The translations under genes and the position numbers were made by a program. From contig JANQSQ010000148.1 of NCBI GenBank assembly GCA_028283985.1, positions 1 to 11,744 on the forward strand: a stretch of DNA of 11,744 nucleotides, in the 5' to 3' direction. The notes under the pieces were generated by a model. The model saw only the letters and a list, made by a program, of their open reading frames with translations, was not told where the DNA came from and did not search any database. This DNA comes from Rhodothermales bacterium (GTDB lineage Bacteria > Bacteroidota > Rhodothermia > Rhodothermales > VXPQ01). Shown here in pieces: positions 1-9,383 of this stretch (position 1 is its first letter; the number at the start of each line of letters is the position of its first letter).

Positions 1-1987
<1,987 letters not shown>

Positions 1988-2250
1988 GTGCAGAAGGCTG
2001 GTTGCAAATCAAGCGTTCCGGGCGGATATCCAGGCTCCGCCCAAGGTTTTTGTACGGGTTGCCGCAGCAGTGTCCCTGCCGCCAGGCCGAAAAAAAGGCC
2101 TATCCCGGTAAATTACGAAATATCTTGTAAACAGTCGAGCAGCCATGTCTTCGTGGATTTGTCCGTTTGCCGTATCCGGGAACGATGCAGGGGGGATGGC
2201 GTGAGAGGGCGGCGCCCCATAGAAGTTCACACACATAACGTTTTTTCCGA
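1988..2250. promoter_or_regulatory. Divergent ppdK/topA intergenic region
   Basis: This 263-bp gap separates two divergent genes and must carry the start signals for both. I find no convincing sigma-70 or Bacteroidota-type (TTTG ... TAnnTTTG) promoter pair. It holds two short perfect inverted repeats. GGGCGGA (2020-2026) pairs with TCCGCCC (2036-2042) around a 9-nt loop. AGGCC (2084-2088) pairs with GGCCT (2097-2101) around an A-rich 8-nt loop. Both would lie in the ppdK leader if its transcript begins far upstream. ORFs across this gap look like chance readings. No ribosome-binding site precedes topA; the sequence before its ATG is T-rich. Confidence 0.5.
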
Positions 2251-4845
2251 ATGAAGCGACTGGTTGTCGTCGAATCCCCCACCAAAGCCCGGACAATCCG
2301 GAATTTTCTGCCCGCGGATTGTCAGGTGGAGGCAAGCATGGGGCACATACGGGATCTGCCGCAGTCCGCCTCCGAAATACCGAAGGCTCGCCGGGAGCAA
2401 CTGTGGGAGCACTACGGCGTGGACGTGACCAAGGGGTTTACTCCCGTTTATGTGATTTCGCCCGAGAAAAAAAAGGTCGTGCAGCGGCTGCGCAAGGCGA
2501 TCGAGTCGGCTGACGAACTGTATATCGCCACGGACGAAGACCGCGAAGGCGAATCGATAGGGTGGCATATCGTCGAGGTGCTGGCGCCCAGCATACCTGT
2601 GCGCCGCATGGTTTTTCACGAAATCACCCGGTCTGCCATCCAGCGCGCGCTGCAGGAAACGAGAGGCATCGATCGAAGTCTGGTAGATGCGCAAGAGACG
2701 CGCCGTATTCTTGATCGTCTCGTCGGGTACAGTATATCTCCGCTTCTCTGGCGCAAAATCGCCAAGGGCCTGTCGGCCGGGCGCGTACAGAGCGTGGCGA
2801 CCCGATTACTCGTGAATCGGGAGAAAGAGCGAATGGTTTTTGTACCGGCGCTCTGGCTTGACCTGAAGGCCCTGCTCGCGGTACGGGGGGAGACATTCAC
2901 CGCGGAGATGACGCATTACGGAGGGGTCCGGCTCGCCGTGGGCAAGGATTTCGACGATCATACCGGACAACTCAAAGAGGGCCTCGTTCCTGGCAAGGAT
3001 CTGCTTCTGCTTGGGGAAGAGCAGGCCGGGGCATTGGTTGCCTCGCTGCCGAACCGGACATGGCGCGTCGTCCGGGTAGAGGATCGGGTATCTTCCCAAT
3101 CTCCCTATCCGCCTTTTATCACGTCTACCCTGCAACAGGAAGGGAGCCGCAAACTGCGCCTTTCCGCGCGCCGGACCATGCAAATAGCGCAGCGCCTTTA
3201 CGAGCAGGGCCTGATCACCTATATGCGGACCGACTCGACCCAGCTTTCGGACGAGGCCATACGCGGAAGCCGGGAGGCGGTCGAAAGGCGGTATGGAAAG
3301 GAGTATCTGAGTCCGAAACCCAGACGCTACCGGAGCAACGTGGCGAATGCCCAGGAGGCGCATGAGGCGATTCGACCTGCCGGCAGCGCTATGAAGACCA
3401 GGGACGAACTGGGCTTGACCGGCGCAGAGGGCGCCCTGTACGATCTTATCTGGAAGCGTACGGTAGCTGGTCAGATGGCCGATGCGCGGGTGCGCCGGGT
3501 GACGGTCCGCATCGAAGCCGGCGAGGGAGAAGAAGCGGCCCGGTTTCGGGCATCGGGAAAGCGGATCGAATTTCCCGGGTTCTACCGGGCCTACGTGGAA
3601 GGATCCGACGATCCGGAAGCGGCGCTCGAGGACCGCGACAATCCATTGCCGCAGATGGCCGAAGGCGACCAACCGGATTGCCGCAAGGTCGAAACGGTGG
3701 CGCACGAGACGAAGCCCCCTGCCCGCTACACGGAGGCGACGCTGGTGCGGATGCTTGAAAAGGAGGGTATCGGACGGCCCAGCACCTATGCTTCGATTAT
3801 CGAAACGATCGTCCGCCGGGACTATGTGCGTCGCAACGGGTCGCAGCTGGCGCCCACGTTTACGGCGTTTGCAGCCGTCCAGCTGCTCGAAGACCAGTTT
3901 GAACAACTGGTCGATGTGGGATTTACGGCGGGCATGGAACAGATTCTGGATGACATTGCGACGGGAGATCGTGCATCGGCGGGTTGGCTGGAGGATTTTT
4001 ATCTCGGTGACGGGGGGCTTGTGCAGCAGGTGCAGGCCGGACAGGAAGGCATTGATCCCCGAAAGATATCGACGATCCGTTCGCCGAAATGGGATGGGAT
4101 GGTCGTACGTGTAGGGAGATACGGTCCGTATGTGGAAGGGGAATTGAACGGCGCATCCGTTCGGGCCTCCATTCCCGCGGAGTTACCGCCTGGCGACATC
4201 GCAGCAGAAGATCTGCAGGCGCTGCTTAAAACGTCCTCCGAGGGAAACGAAGAGCGCGCGATCTGCAAACATCCAGGTGAAGGGCTGGATGTACTGGTTC
4301 GCAGTGGCCCCTATGGTCCCTACGTACAACTGGGCCGGACAGAGGAGGCGAAAGGGAAACCCAAGCGTGTTTCGTTGCCCAAGGGTACGCCCATGGACGC
4401 CGTGGATCAGGAGATGGCGCTTGCGCTGCTGGAGTTGCCGCGGCTACTGGGCAAGCATCCCGAAACGGGCAAACCGATTTTCGCAAATATCGGTCGTTAC
4501 GGTCCTTATGTGCAGCACGAACGCACCTTCGTTTCGCTTACCGAGGCAGACGACGTCCTGTTTATCGACCTGGACCGTGCGCTTGCTCTTCTGGCGCAAT
4601 CCAGGAAGTCGGCGGGCCCGCTTCGTGTATTGGGGAATCATCCGGAGAGCGGCGATCCGGTCGATGTGCGGAAAGGACGGTACGGTCCCTATGTGAAGCA
4701 CGGCAAGACCAATGCCTCGCTTCCGAAAGGCGTATCCCCTGAGGAAATTACCCTGGAAAAAGCGCTCGAACTGCTAACTGCGAAAGCGGGCGCCAAAAAA
4801 GGCGCACGGGGCGGATCACGGAAAAAGCGGCCGGCAAAGAAGTAA
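2251..4845 (+). CDS. topA: DNA topoisomerase I (type IA)
   Basis: Relaxes negative supercoils by cutting one DNA strand through a 5'-phosphotyrosine link. The protein has 864 residues. The TOPRIM domain opens with RLVVVESPTKA and carries MGHIRDLP near residues 30-37 and the metal-binding cluster TDEDREGE, with Asp95, Asp97 and Glu99. The active site is LITYMRTDST with catalytic Tyr324, close to Tyr319 of E. coli. VNREKERM and the QEAHEAIRP stretch also fit the family. The C-terminus has no four-cysteine zinc modules. Instead it has four repeats of about 62 residues centred on (R/P)YGPYV at 623-628, 687-692, 749-754 and 810-815, then a Lys/Arg-rich tail likely to bind DNA. The start is the first Met directly before RLVVVESP, without a Shine-Dalgarno sequence. 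It is divergent from ppdK and convergent with rsgA, 54 bp apart. Confidence 0.98.
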   Translation: MKRLVVVESPTKARTIRNFLPADCQVEASMGHIRDLPQSASEIPKARREQLWEHYGVDVTKGFTPVYVISPEKKKVVQRLRKAIESADELYIATDEDREGESIGWHIVEVLAPSIPVRRMVFHEITRSAIQRALQETRGIDRSLVDAQETRRILDRLVGYSISPLLWRKIAKGLSAGRVQSVATRLLVNREKERMVFVPALWLDLKALLAVRGETFTAEMTHYGGVRLAVGKDFDDHTGQLKEGLVPGKDLLLLGEEQAGALVASLPNRTWRVVRVEDRVSSQSPYPPFITSTLQQEGSRKLRLSARRTMQIAQRLYEQGLITYMRTDSTQLSDEAIRGSREAVERRYGKEYLSPKPRRYRSNVANAQEAHEAIRPAGSAMKTRDELGLTGAEGALYDLIWKRTVAGQMADARVRRVTVRIEAGEGEEAARFRASGKRIEFPGFYRAYVEGSDDPEAALEDRDNPLPQMAEGDQPDCRKVETVAHETKPPARYTEATLVRMLEKEGIGRPSTYASIIETIVRRDYVRRNGSQLAPTFTAFAAVQLLEDQFEQLVDVGFTAGMEQILDDIATGDRASAGWLEDFYLGDGGLVQQVQAGQEGIDPRKISTIRSPKWDGMVVRVGRYGPYVEGELNGASVRASIPAELPPGDIAAEDLQALLKTSSEGNEERAICKHPGEGLDVLVRSGPYGPYVQLGRTEEAKGKPKRVSLPKGTPMDAVDQEMALALLELPRLLGKHPETGKPIFANIGRYGPYVQHERTFVSLTEADDVLFIDLDRALALLAQSRKSAGPLRVLGNHPESGDPVDVRKGRYGPYVKHGKTNASLPKGVSPEEITLEKALELLTAKAGAKKGARGGSRKKRPAKK

Positions 4846-4899
4846 GGATACTTTGATTAAGTAACCGGGGTCGGAAAATCCGGATGCGGCCCTTGCCGT

Positions 4900-5886
4900 T
4901 TAGCGCCCCACATCCTTGTCCCCGAGACGAATGGCGTCGAGGATATTCAGGTAGCTCCGGTAGCGCTGCTCGGAAATGCCGCCTTCCGTAACGCCTTGCT
5001 TGACCGCGCAGTCCGGTTCGTGATCGTGGGTGCAGGTGGGAAATCGGCAAGCCTTGAGGTAGGGCTTGATCTCGATAAAATAGTGCGACAGCTCCCAGGG
5101 ATCTATATACAGGACGCCGAACTCACGGATGCCCGGGGTGTCGACAATGTAGCCACCGCTTTTCAGAGAGAAGAGCGTGGCGTAGGCGGTCGTATGACGT
5201 CCTTTTTGCGTTTTTGCGCTGACATGCGACGTTTTGATATCGAGACCGGGTTCGAGCACATTGATCAGCGAAGATTTTCCAACCCCCGACGGTCCGGTGA
5301 ATACGCTTGTTTTCTCGACAAGATGCTCTCTGAGCGCTTCCATGCCCTCCCCGGTTTTGGCGCTGACCGTCAGGATGGGATACCCGATACGCGCGTAGTT
5401 ATTGCGCAATTCCGCAATGATCCCGGCGTGTTTCTCCTGGATCAGATCCGACTTGTTGAGTACAATGCCCGCCGGAATTTCGTTCGCTTCCGCCGGAACC
5501 AGCACCCGGTCTACAAAACCCGGATTCGGATGGGGTAACCGGATGGATTGCACGATCCATACGCAATCGATATTCGCGACCAGAATATGCTCGCGTCCCA
5601 CGCGGCGTCCGGCGGCGCGCCGCCCGAGCTGATTCTTGCGCTCATGAATCTGTGTGATGACCCCGGTGGCGTCCGCATTTCGCTTCACCATGACCCGGTC
5701 TCCGACAGCGACCGGGCTGGTAGCGCCCTGTTCCCCCAGTTGAAACCGTCCCCGCACTCTTGCAGGAATCGTTTCCTCGTCGGTGCGTACGTCGCACCAG
5801 CTGCCTGTCGATCGAATAACCGTCCCCGCTACAAGGTCGGCAGGGGAGGTATCCCGGGCGCCATCCGTGTCAGGCGAAGCATTCAT
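4900..5886 (-). CDS. rsgA: Small-ribosomal-subunit-dependent GTPase RsgA
   Basis: RsgA (YjeQ/EngC) binds the 30S subunit late in its maturation and hydrolyses GTP to check the decoding centre. At 328 residues the length is normal for the family. An N-terminal OB-fold (about 18-100) precedes a circularly permuted GTPase in which the motif order is G4-G5-G1-G2-G3. These are NKSD at 144-147, SAK at 175-177, GPSGVGKSS at 198-206, HTT at 231-233 and DTPG at 249-252. The C-terminal zinc site is Cys280, Cys285, His287 and Cys293. The first 17 residues before LVAGTVIRS are a loose extension, so the true start could be slightly downstream. No Shine-Dalgarno sequence is seen. It is divergent from the small-gene pair and convergent with topA. 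No clear terminator lies in the 54-bp gap to topA. Confidence 0.97.
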   Translation of the reverse strand: MNASPDTDGARDTSPADLVAGTVIRSTGSWCDVRTDEETIPARVRGRFQLGEQGATSPVAVGDRVMVKRNADATGVITQIHERKNQLGRRAAGRRVGREHILVANIDCVWIVQSIRLPHPNPGFVDRVLVPAEANEIPAGIVLNKSDLIQEKHAGIIAELRNNYARIGYPILTVSAKTGEGMEALREHLVEKTSVFTGPSGVGKSSLINVLEPGLDIKTSHVSAKTQKGRHTTAYATLFSLKSGGYIVDTPGIREFGVLYIDPWELSHYFIEIKPYLKACRFPTCTHDHEPDCAVKQGVTEGGISEQRYRSYLNILDAIRLGDKDVGR

Positions 5887-5963
5887 GGGCGCCAGGTATA
5901 GGGGGGAGGCTGTGGAACCTGTGCGTATATTTTCTGTCTACGAAAGGCAGGCAGACTCATCAT

Positions 5964-5980
5964 TGTAACGGTGCTGTAAC
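5964..5980 (+). repeat. TGTAAC direct repeat, one helical turn apart
   Basis: TGTAAC occurs at 5964-5969 and again at 5975-5980, 11 bp apart start to start. It sits between rsgA and the small-gene pair, just upstream of a strong hairpin. Two identical half-sites on the same face of the helix could bind a regulator, but a hexamer repeated twice can also arise by chance. No matching promoter pair was found. Confidence 0.3.
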
Positions 5981-5982
5981 AT

Positions 5983-6029
5983 TTTAGGGAAACTCTGATC
6001 GAAGCGGTTTTGATCAGAGTCTCCCTGAA
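5983..6029 (+). promoter_or_regulatory. Long imperfect inverted repeat in leader of small-gene pair
   Basis: ACTCTGATC (5992-6000) pairs perfectly with GATCAGAGT (6012-6020) around an 11-nt loop. After one A/C mismatch the arms continue with AGGGA (5986-5990) and TCCCT (6022-6026). Two A-T pairs and one G-T wobble then extend the stem to 5983 and 6029. The stem is about 17 pairs plus one mismatch and ends 16 nt before the ATG at 6046. It lacks a T-run, so it does not look like a simple terminator. It could be an mRNA structure controlling translation, an operator, or a small mobile-repeat remnant. A TTG at 6010 falls in the loop and is an unlikely start. Confidence 0.6.
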
Positions 6030-6045
6030 TATTCGGAAAAAGGTC

Positions 6046-6459
6046 ATGAACGACAACGCCAAAGAAAGCAGGAACGAAGAGTATCAACGCATTCGCTCCG
6101 ATTTCGATGCGCTTCCTCCCCAGGAGAAGGTTGTTTTTCTTGCGGAGGCTGCGTCGTCTACGGTAGTGCGGGGTTTTCAGCAATTCGGGCAGGCGCTCTC
6201 ACAGGAAATCGAAGACATTCTCAGCAAGCGTTCGCAAGAGCGTGAGGAGGATATGTCGGCGTCGGATGCGGCGGCTGCGGTAGTGCGCAGTCTTCAGCAG
6301 TTAGGGCAGGCGCTCTCGCACGAAGTCGAGGATATGTTCAGAAAGCGCCCAGGCGGAGACGCCGCTTCCGGGGAAGAGGGTCCGGAGGGCGACGAGGAAC
6401 AGGCCGTCGATGCCGACGATTCGGAAGCCGCCGCGGATGGCGACCCCGCGTCGTCATGA
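6046..6459 (+). CDS. Hypothetical protein with internal helix duplication and acidic tail
   Basis: I do not recognise this 137-residue protein. There is no signal peptide or membrane segment, so it is probably cytoplasmic. Residues 40-62 and 79-101 are two copies of one amphipathic helix, sharing 15 of 23 residues around QQxGQALSxExED and ending in KR. Hydrophobic residues at helical spacing (Val40/41, Phe44, Phe47, Leu51, Ile55, Ile58) suggest helix packing or a coiled coil. Residues 104-137 are rich in Asp, Glu, Ala and Gly and probably disordered. The ATG at 6046 has AAAAAGG only 2 nt upstream, too close for a good Shine-Dalgarno. A TTG 36 bp upstream would place the start inside the leader hairpin loop, so I rejected it. 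The stop overlaps the next start by ATGA, which implies an operon and coupled translation. Confidence 0.7.
   Translation: MNDNAKESRNEEYQRIRSDFDALPPQEKVVFLAEAASSTVVRGFQQFGQALSQEIEDILSKRSQEREEDMSASDAAAAVVRSLQQLGQALSHEVEDMFRKRPGGDAASGEEGPEGDEEQAVDADDSEAAADGDPASS
6163..6348 (+). repeat. Internal 117-bp-offset coding duplication
   Basis: Bases 6163-6231 and 6280-6348 encode the two helix copies of the small gene. By hand count, 55 of 69 bases match, including a shared 14-mer GGGCAGGCGCTCTC. About half of the differences are at third codon positions, and the reading frame is the same. This fits an in-frame duplication kept as protein sequence. Confidence 0.75.
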
Positions 6460-6680
6460 GCGAGGCGGAAGAATGTCCGGAAGAGCGTCTGGTCGAGTTC
6501 GAGCAGCTCAATATGCTCGGCAGACTGGTATGTCTTGGCGGTCTTGCCGCCCGGCTTACCACCGGCGTGATCGGCGCTGCGACCCGGCGGGCTGCCGACA
6601 TCTGCACGGATGCCGGAAAAGCCTTCAGGGAGGGACGGGATCCGAATATCGAGGATGCCCGGATCCTTGAAGAGGAATGA
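6456..6680 (+). CDS. Small hypothetical protein, coupled to the upstream gene
   Basis: A 74-residue protein I cannot name. It starts at an ATG sharing the ATGA with the stop of the preceding gene and has no Shine-Dalgarno of its own, so reinitiation or coupling is likely. The N-terminus is acidic (Glu-rich, residues 3-16). The centre, about residues 18-50, is rich in Leu, Gly, Ala and Val but interrupted by Arg23, Arg33, Arg44 and Arg45, so an amphipathic helix is more likely than a membrane span. The end is charged: AFREGRDPNIEDARILEEE. Its VIGAATRRAADI segment faintly recalls the helix repeat of the upstream protein, too weakly to claim homology. The pair probably acts together, but nothing in the sequence shows how. 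It converges on lon, 47 bp away. Confidence 0.6.
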   Translation: MSEAEECPEERLVEFEQLNMLGRLVCLGGLAARLTTGVIGAATRRAADICTDAGKAFREGRDPNIEDARILEEE

Positions 6681-6697
6681 CAGGATATTTTCAAGGC

Positions 6698-6716
6698 ATC
6701 CGTTTGCCGAACGGGT
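6698..6716. terminator. Weak hairpin between convergent small genes and lon
   Basis: CCGTT (6700-6704) pairs with AACGG (6710-6714) around a 5-nt loop; flanking A-T and T-G pairs lengthen the stem to seven. It lies in the 47-bp convergent gap and could serve either strand. No T-run follows on either side, so this is only a possible terminator. Confidence 0.25.
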
Positions 6717-6727
6717 GAGGTGTCCCG

Positions 6728-9274
6728 TCAGGTGACCTCGACATCCACGTCCACCACGGTCGAGCCATTCGCGTCCTGCATAAGCGATTTTTCGGTATGC
6801 TCCTTTTCGGGAGGGACGCAGAACATCTCCTGCACATCAGTGACCGGCTTTTCCTCCAGCACCTGATCGAGGATATCCTCTACCCGATGTGCAAAAAGGA
6901 TTTCCAGACCTTCCAGTGCGCCGGCGGCGATTTCCTTGATGTCCTTTTCGTTTTTTTCCGGAAGCACCACAGTACGGATACCCGCCCGTCTCGCGGCCAA
7001 CACTTTCTCCTTGATGCCTCCAACCGGAAGGATCAGTCCCCGCAGGGTGATCTCGCCGGTCATGGCCACATCATGCCGGATACGTCGCTGCGTATAGATA
7101 GATACCAGCGCGCTCAGCATGGCGGCGCCGGCAGACGGTCCGTCTTTCGGCACCGCCCCGGCAGGCACATGCACGTGTACGTCCCAGCGCCGGAAGGCAT
7201 CTTCCGGAATACCGAGGGTGTCCGCGCGTGATTTGACATACGAAAGAGCCGCCTGGGCCGATTCTTTCATTACTTCGCCCAGTTTGCCGGTCAGGACCTG
7301 TTTCCCGTTCCCTCTGGATACGGATGCTTCTATAAAAAGAATATCTCCGCCTACCGGAGTCCAGGCCAGCCCCGTTGCCACGCCGGGGACTTCCGTGCGT
7401 TGCGCCACCTCAGGAAAATGCTTGCGTCCACCCAGATAATTTTCAAGATCCTTCGGCCGGATCGTTGCGGAGGTCGCTTCGCCTGTGGCTATCTGTTTGG
7501 CGACGCCCCGGGCGACGGCGCCTATCGTGCGTTCCAGCTTGCGCACGCCCGATTCGCGCGTGTATCCATCGATGATAGTGCCGATGGCCTCATCTTCGAA
7601 AGTCATTTGTTCTGCCGTGAGGCCGTTATGCTCCAATTGACGGGGCACGAGGTATTGCTTCGCGATCCGGAGCTTCTCTTCCTGGGTGTATCCGGTGATT
7701 TCGATACTCTCCATACGGTCCCGAAGCGGGCCGGGAATCATTTCCGGAAAATTCGCCGTCGCGATGAAGAAGACCTTCGACAGATCATAGTCGAGTTCTA
7801 TGTAGTGGTCGTTGAAATTGTCGTTTTGCTCCGGATCCAACACTTCAAGCAGGGCGCTTGACGGATCGCCCCGAAAATCCGCCCCTATCTTGTCTACTTC
7901 ATCCAGCATGAAGACGGGGTTGTTGACCCCCGCTTTTTTGATTCCCTGGATGATCCGTCCGGGAAGCGCCGCCACATAGGTGCGCCGGTGACCGCGGATT
8001 TCCGCCTCGTCCCGGATCCCGCCGAGGCTCATCCGTACGAATTCGCGCCCGATGGCGCGGGCAATGCTTTTGCCCAGGCTCGTTTTTCCCACACCGGGAG
8101 GGCCGTGCAGGCAAAGGATGGGCGCTTTCATGTCACCTTTAAGGTGCAGGACCGCAAGGTATTCAAGGATGCGCTTTTTGACTTGATCCAGCCCGTAGTG
8201 ATCTTCATCGAGCACCTCGGCGGCTCGTGCAATATCCAGGTCGTCTTTCGAATATTCGAGCCACGGCAGTTCCAGTAACCAGTCCAGATAGTTGCGTGTG
8301 ACGGCATAATCCGGGGAAGCAGGGTTAGAGCGCGCCAGGCGTGTTATTTCCTTGTCCAGTGTCTCTCGCACATAGTCCGGAAGTTCTTTCTTTTCGGCCT
8401 TACTGCGAAGTTCCTGTACATCGTCGCCGCCGCTTTCGCTTTCGCCCAGTTCGTCCTGGATGATTTTCATCTGCTGGCGCAGCAGATATTCGCGCTGCTG
8501 TTTGTCCACGTCCGTCCGCACACGGCTGCGGATGTCTTCGGAAACCTGCAGCACCTGAATTTCGCGATTCAGGTACTCCATTAGTTTATCGGCTCGCCCG
8601 GTCAGCTCGTTGAGTTCGAGGAGCGCCTGTTTTTCCTCTACGCTGATCTGAAGATTCGAGGCGATAAAATGGATGAGCAGCGGCGGCGAGTCGATCTGCT
8701 GAATGGCAAGGGCAGCCTCGCCAGGCAGGTGGGGCGACAGATTGATGAACTGGATGGCCAGTTCCTTGACGGATCGGATGCGAGCTTTCAGTTCTACCTC
8801 ATCCGTGGCCCAGTCCTCTGCTATCGGAGACACTCTGGCCCTGAAATACGGCTCGGTTTCTGTGTACTCGTTTATTTCAAACCGGCGCTTTCCCTGAATG
8901 ATCATCGAGTTGGGGCCGCCCGGAATCTTGATCAACTTTAGAATATCCGCCACCGTGCCGAGACGGTACAGGTCTTCTGTGCCGGGTGTTTCCACCTCGC
9001 TCCGTTTCTGCGCGACAGCCCCGATGATACGTTTTCCGGCAAAAGCATCCTTTACAAGCTGCATGGAAGCATCCCGTCCGAGCGTAATAGGCAGTACCAC
9101 TCCCGGATACAGTACGGTATTGCGGAGCGCCAGCACGGGCAATTCTTCCGGTATGTCCGACATGCCCATTTGCTTTTCTTCGGCGGGCGTCGGGAATGGA
9201 ATGAATTGCTCGGCGTCATCGGCGTCGCGGACGCTGTGGCTGCTTATATACGGATATGTGTCCCGTGGAGGCAT
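6728..9274 (-). CDS. lon: ATP-dependent protease La (LonA type)
   Basis: Lon is a cytoplasmic hexameric AAA+ serine protease that unfolds and degrades damaged and regulatory proteins. The protein is 848 residues and intact. A short extension with AEQFIPFP (21-28) precedes the N-terminal substrate domain, which begins at LPVLALRNTVLYPG. The AAA+ module has Walker A GPPGVGKT at 391-398, Walker B FMLDEVD at 455-461 and a sensor-1 region around TAN at 506-508. The protease domain has Ser714 in PKDGPSAG and Lys757 in GGIKEKVL; the 43-residue spacing equals that of Ser679 and Lys722 in E. coli. A 38-residue acidic tail closes the protein. I kept the start at 9274 because Bacteroidota Lon proteins have a similar extension; Met36 or Met38 are alternatives. 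No Shine-Dalgarno is seen. It is divergent from the CBS gene. Confidence 0.98.
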   Translation of the reverse strand: MPPRDTYPYISSHSVRDADDAEQFIPFPTPAEEKQMGMSDIPEELPVLALRNTVLYPGVVLPITLGRDASMQLVKDAFAGKRIIGAVAQKRSEVETPGTEDLYRLGTVADILKLIKIPGGPNSMIIQGKRRFEINEYTETEPYFRARVSPIAEDWATDEVELKARIRSVKELAIQFINLSPHLPGEAALAIQQIDSPPLLIHFIASNLQISVEEKQALLELNELTGRADKLMEYLNREIQVLQVSEDIRSRVRTDVDKQQREYLLRQQMKIIQDELGESESGGDDVQELRSKAEKKELPDYVRETLDKEITRLARSNPASPDYAVTRNYLDWLLELPWLEYSKDDLDIARAAEVLDEDHYGLDQVKKRILEYLAVLHLKGDMKAPILCLHGPPGVGKTSLGKSIARAIGREFVRMSLGGIRDEAEIRGHRRTYVAALPGRIIQGIKKAGVNNPVFMLDEVDKIGADFRGDPSSALLEVLDPEQNDNFNDHYIELDYDLSKVFFIATANFPEMIPGPLRDRMESIEITGYTQEEKLRIAKQYLVPRQLEHNGLTAEQMTFEDEAIGTIIDGYTRESGVRKLERTIGAVARGVAKQIATGEATSATIRPKDLENYLGGRKHFPEVAQRTEVPGVATGLAWTPVGGDILFIEASVSRGNGKQVLTGKLGEVMKESAQAALSYVKSRADTLGIPEDAFRRWDVHVHVPAGAVPKDGPSAGAAMLSALVSIYTQRRIRHDVAMTGEITLRGLILPVGGIKEKVLAARRAGIRTVVLPEKNEKDIKEIAAGALEGLEILFAHRVEDILDQVLEEKPVTDVQEMFCVPPEKEHTEKSLMQDANGSTVVDVDVEVT

Positions 9275-9300
9275 AAAAGGTTTTCCGGTGTGCGAGGAAG

Positions 9301-9317
9301 CAGGCGGCGGGCGCCTG
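9301..9317 (-). promoter_or_regulatory. Short hairpin in lon leader
   Basis: CAGGCG (9301-9306) pairs perfectly with CGCCTG (9312-9317) around a 5-nt loop. It lies 27-43 bp upstream of the lon start, so it would be in the 5' untranslated RNA if transcription begins near the tandem repeat. It is short and GC-rich, so chance is possible. Confidence 0.3.
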
Positions 9318-9354
9318 TGCGCCTCGGTCAGTACAAGGGGAAAATACGACGCGC

Positions 9355-9383
9355 CAGATCTATGTGTGCAGATCTACAGTGTG
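9355..9383. repeat. Imperfect tandem repeat around CAGATCTA upstream of lon
   Basis: CAGATCTA (9355-9362) followed by TGTGTG is repeated as CAGATCTA (9369-9376) followed by CAGTGTG, giving a period of 14 bp. Each copy contains the palindrome AGATCT. The pair is 81-109 bp upstream of the lon start and about 245 bp from the CBS start, so lon is the more likely target. It may be a regulator site, or tandem promoter -7 elements on the minus strand. Confidence 0.5.

Noticed and set aside
2806..3906. A 366-codon minus-strand open frame within topA
   Set aside because: It is antisense to conserved topA sequence, including the active-site region, and has no recognisable domain.
4846..4899. Possible terminator between topA and rsgA
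   Set aside because: Only 4-bp stems (CGGA/TCCG, CCGG/CCGG) with no T-run were found, too weak to call.
6010..6045. TTG start at 6010 for the first small gene
   Set aside because: It lies in the loop of the leader hairpin and adds 12 basic or hydrophobic residues unlike the rest; the ATG at 6046 is simpler.
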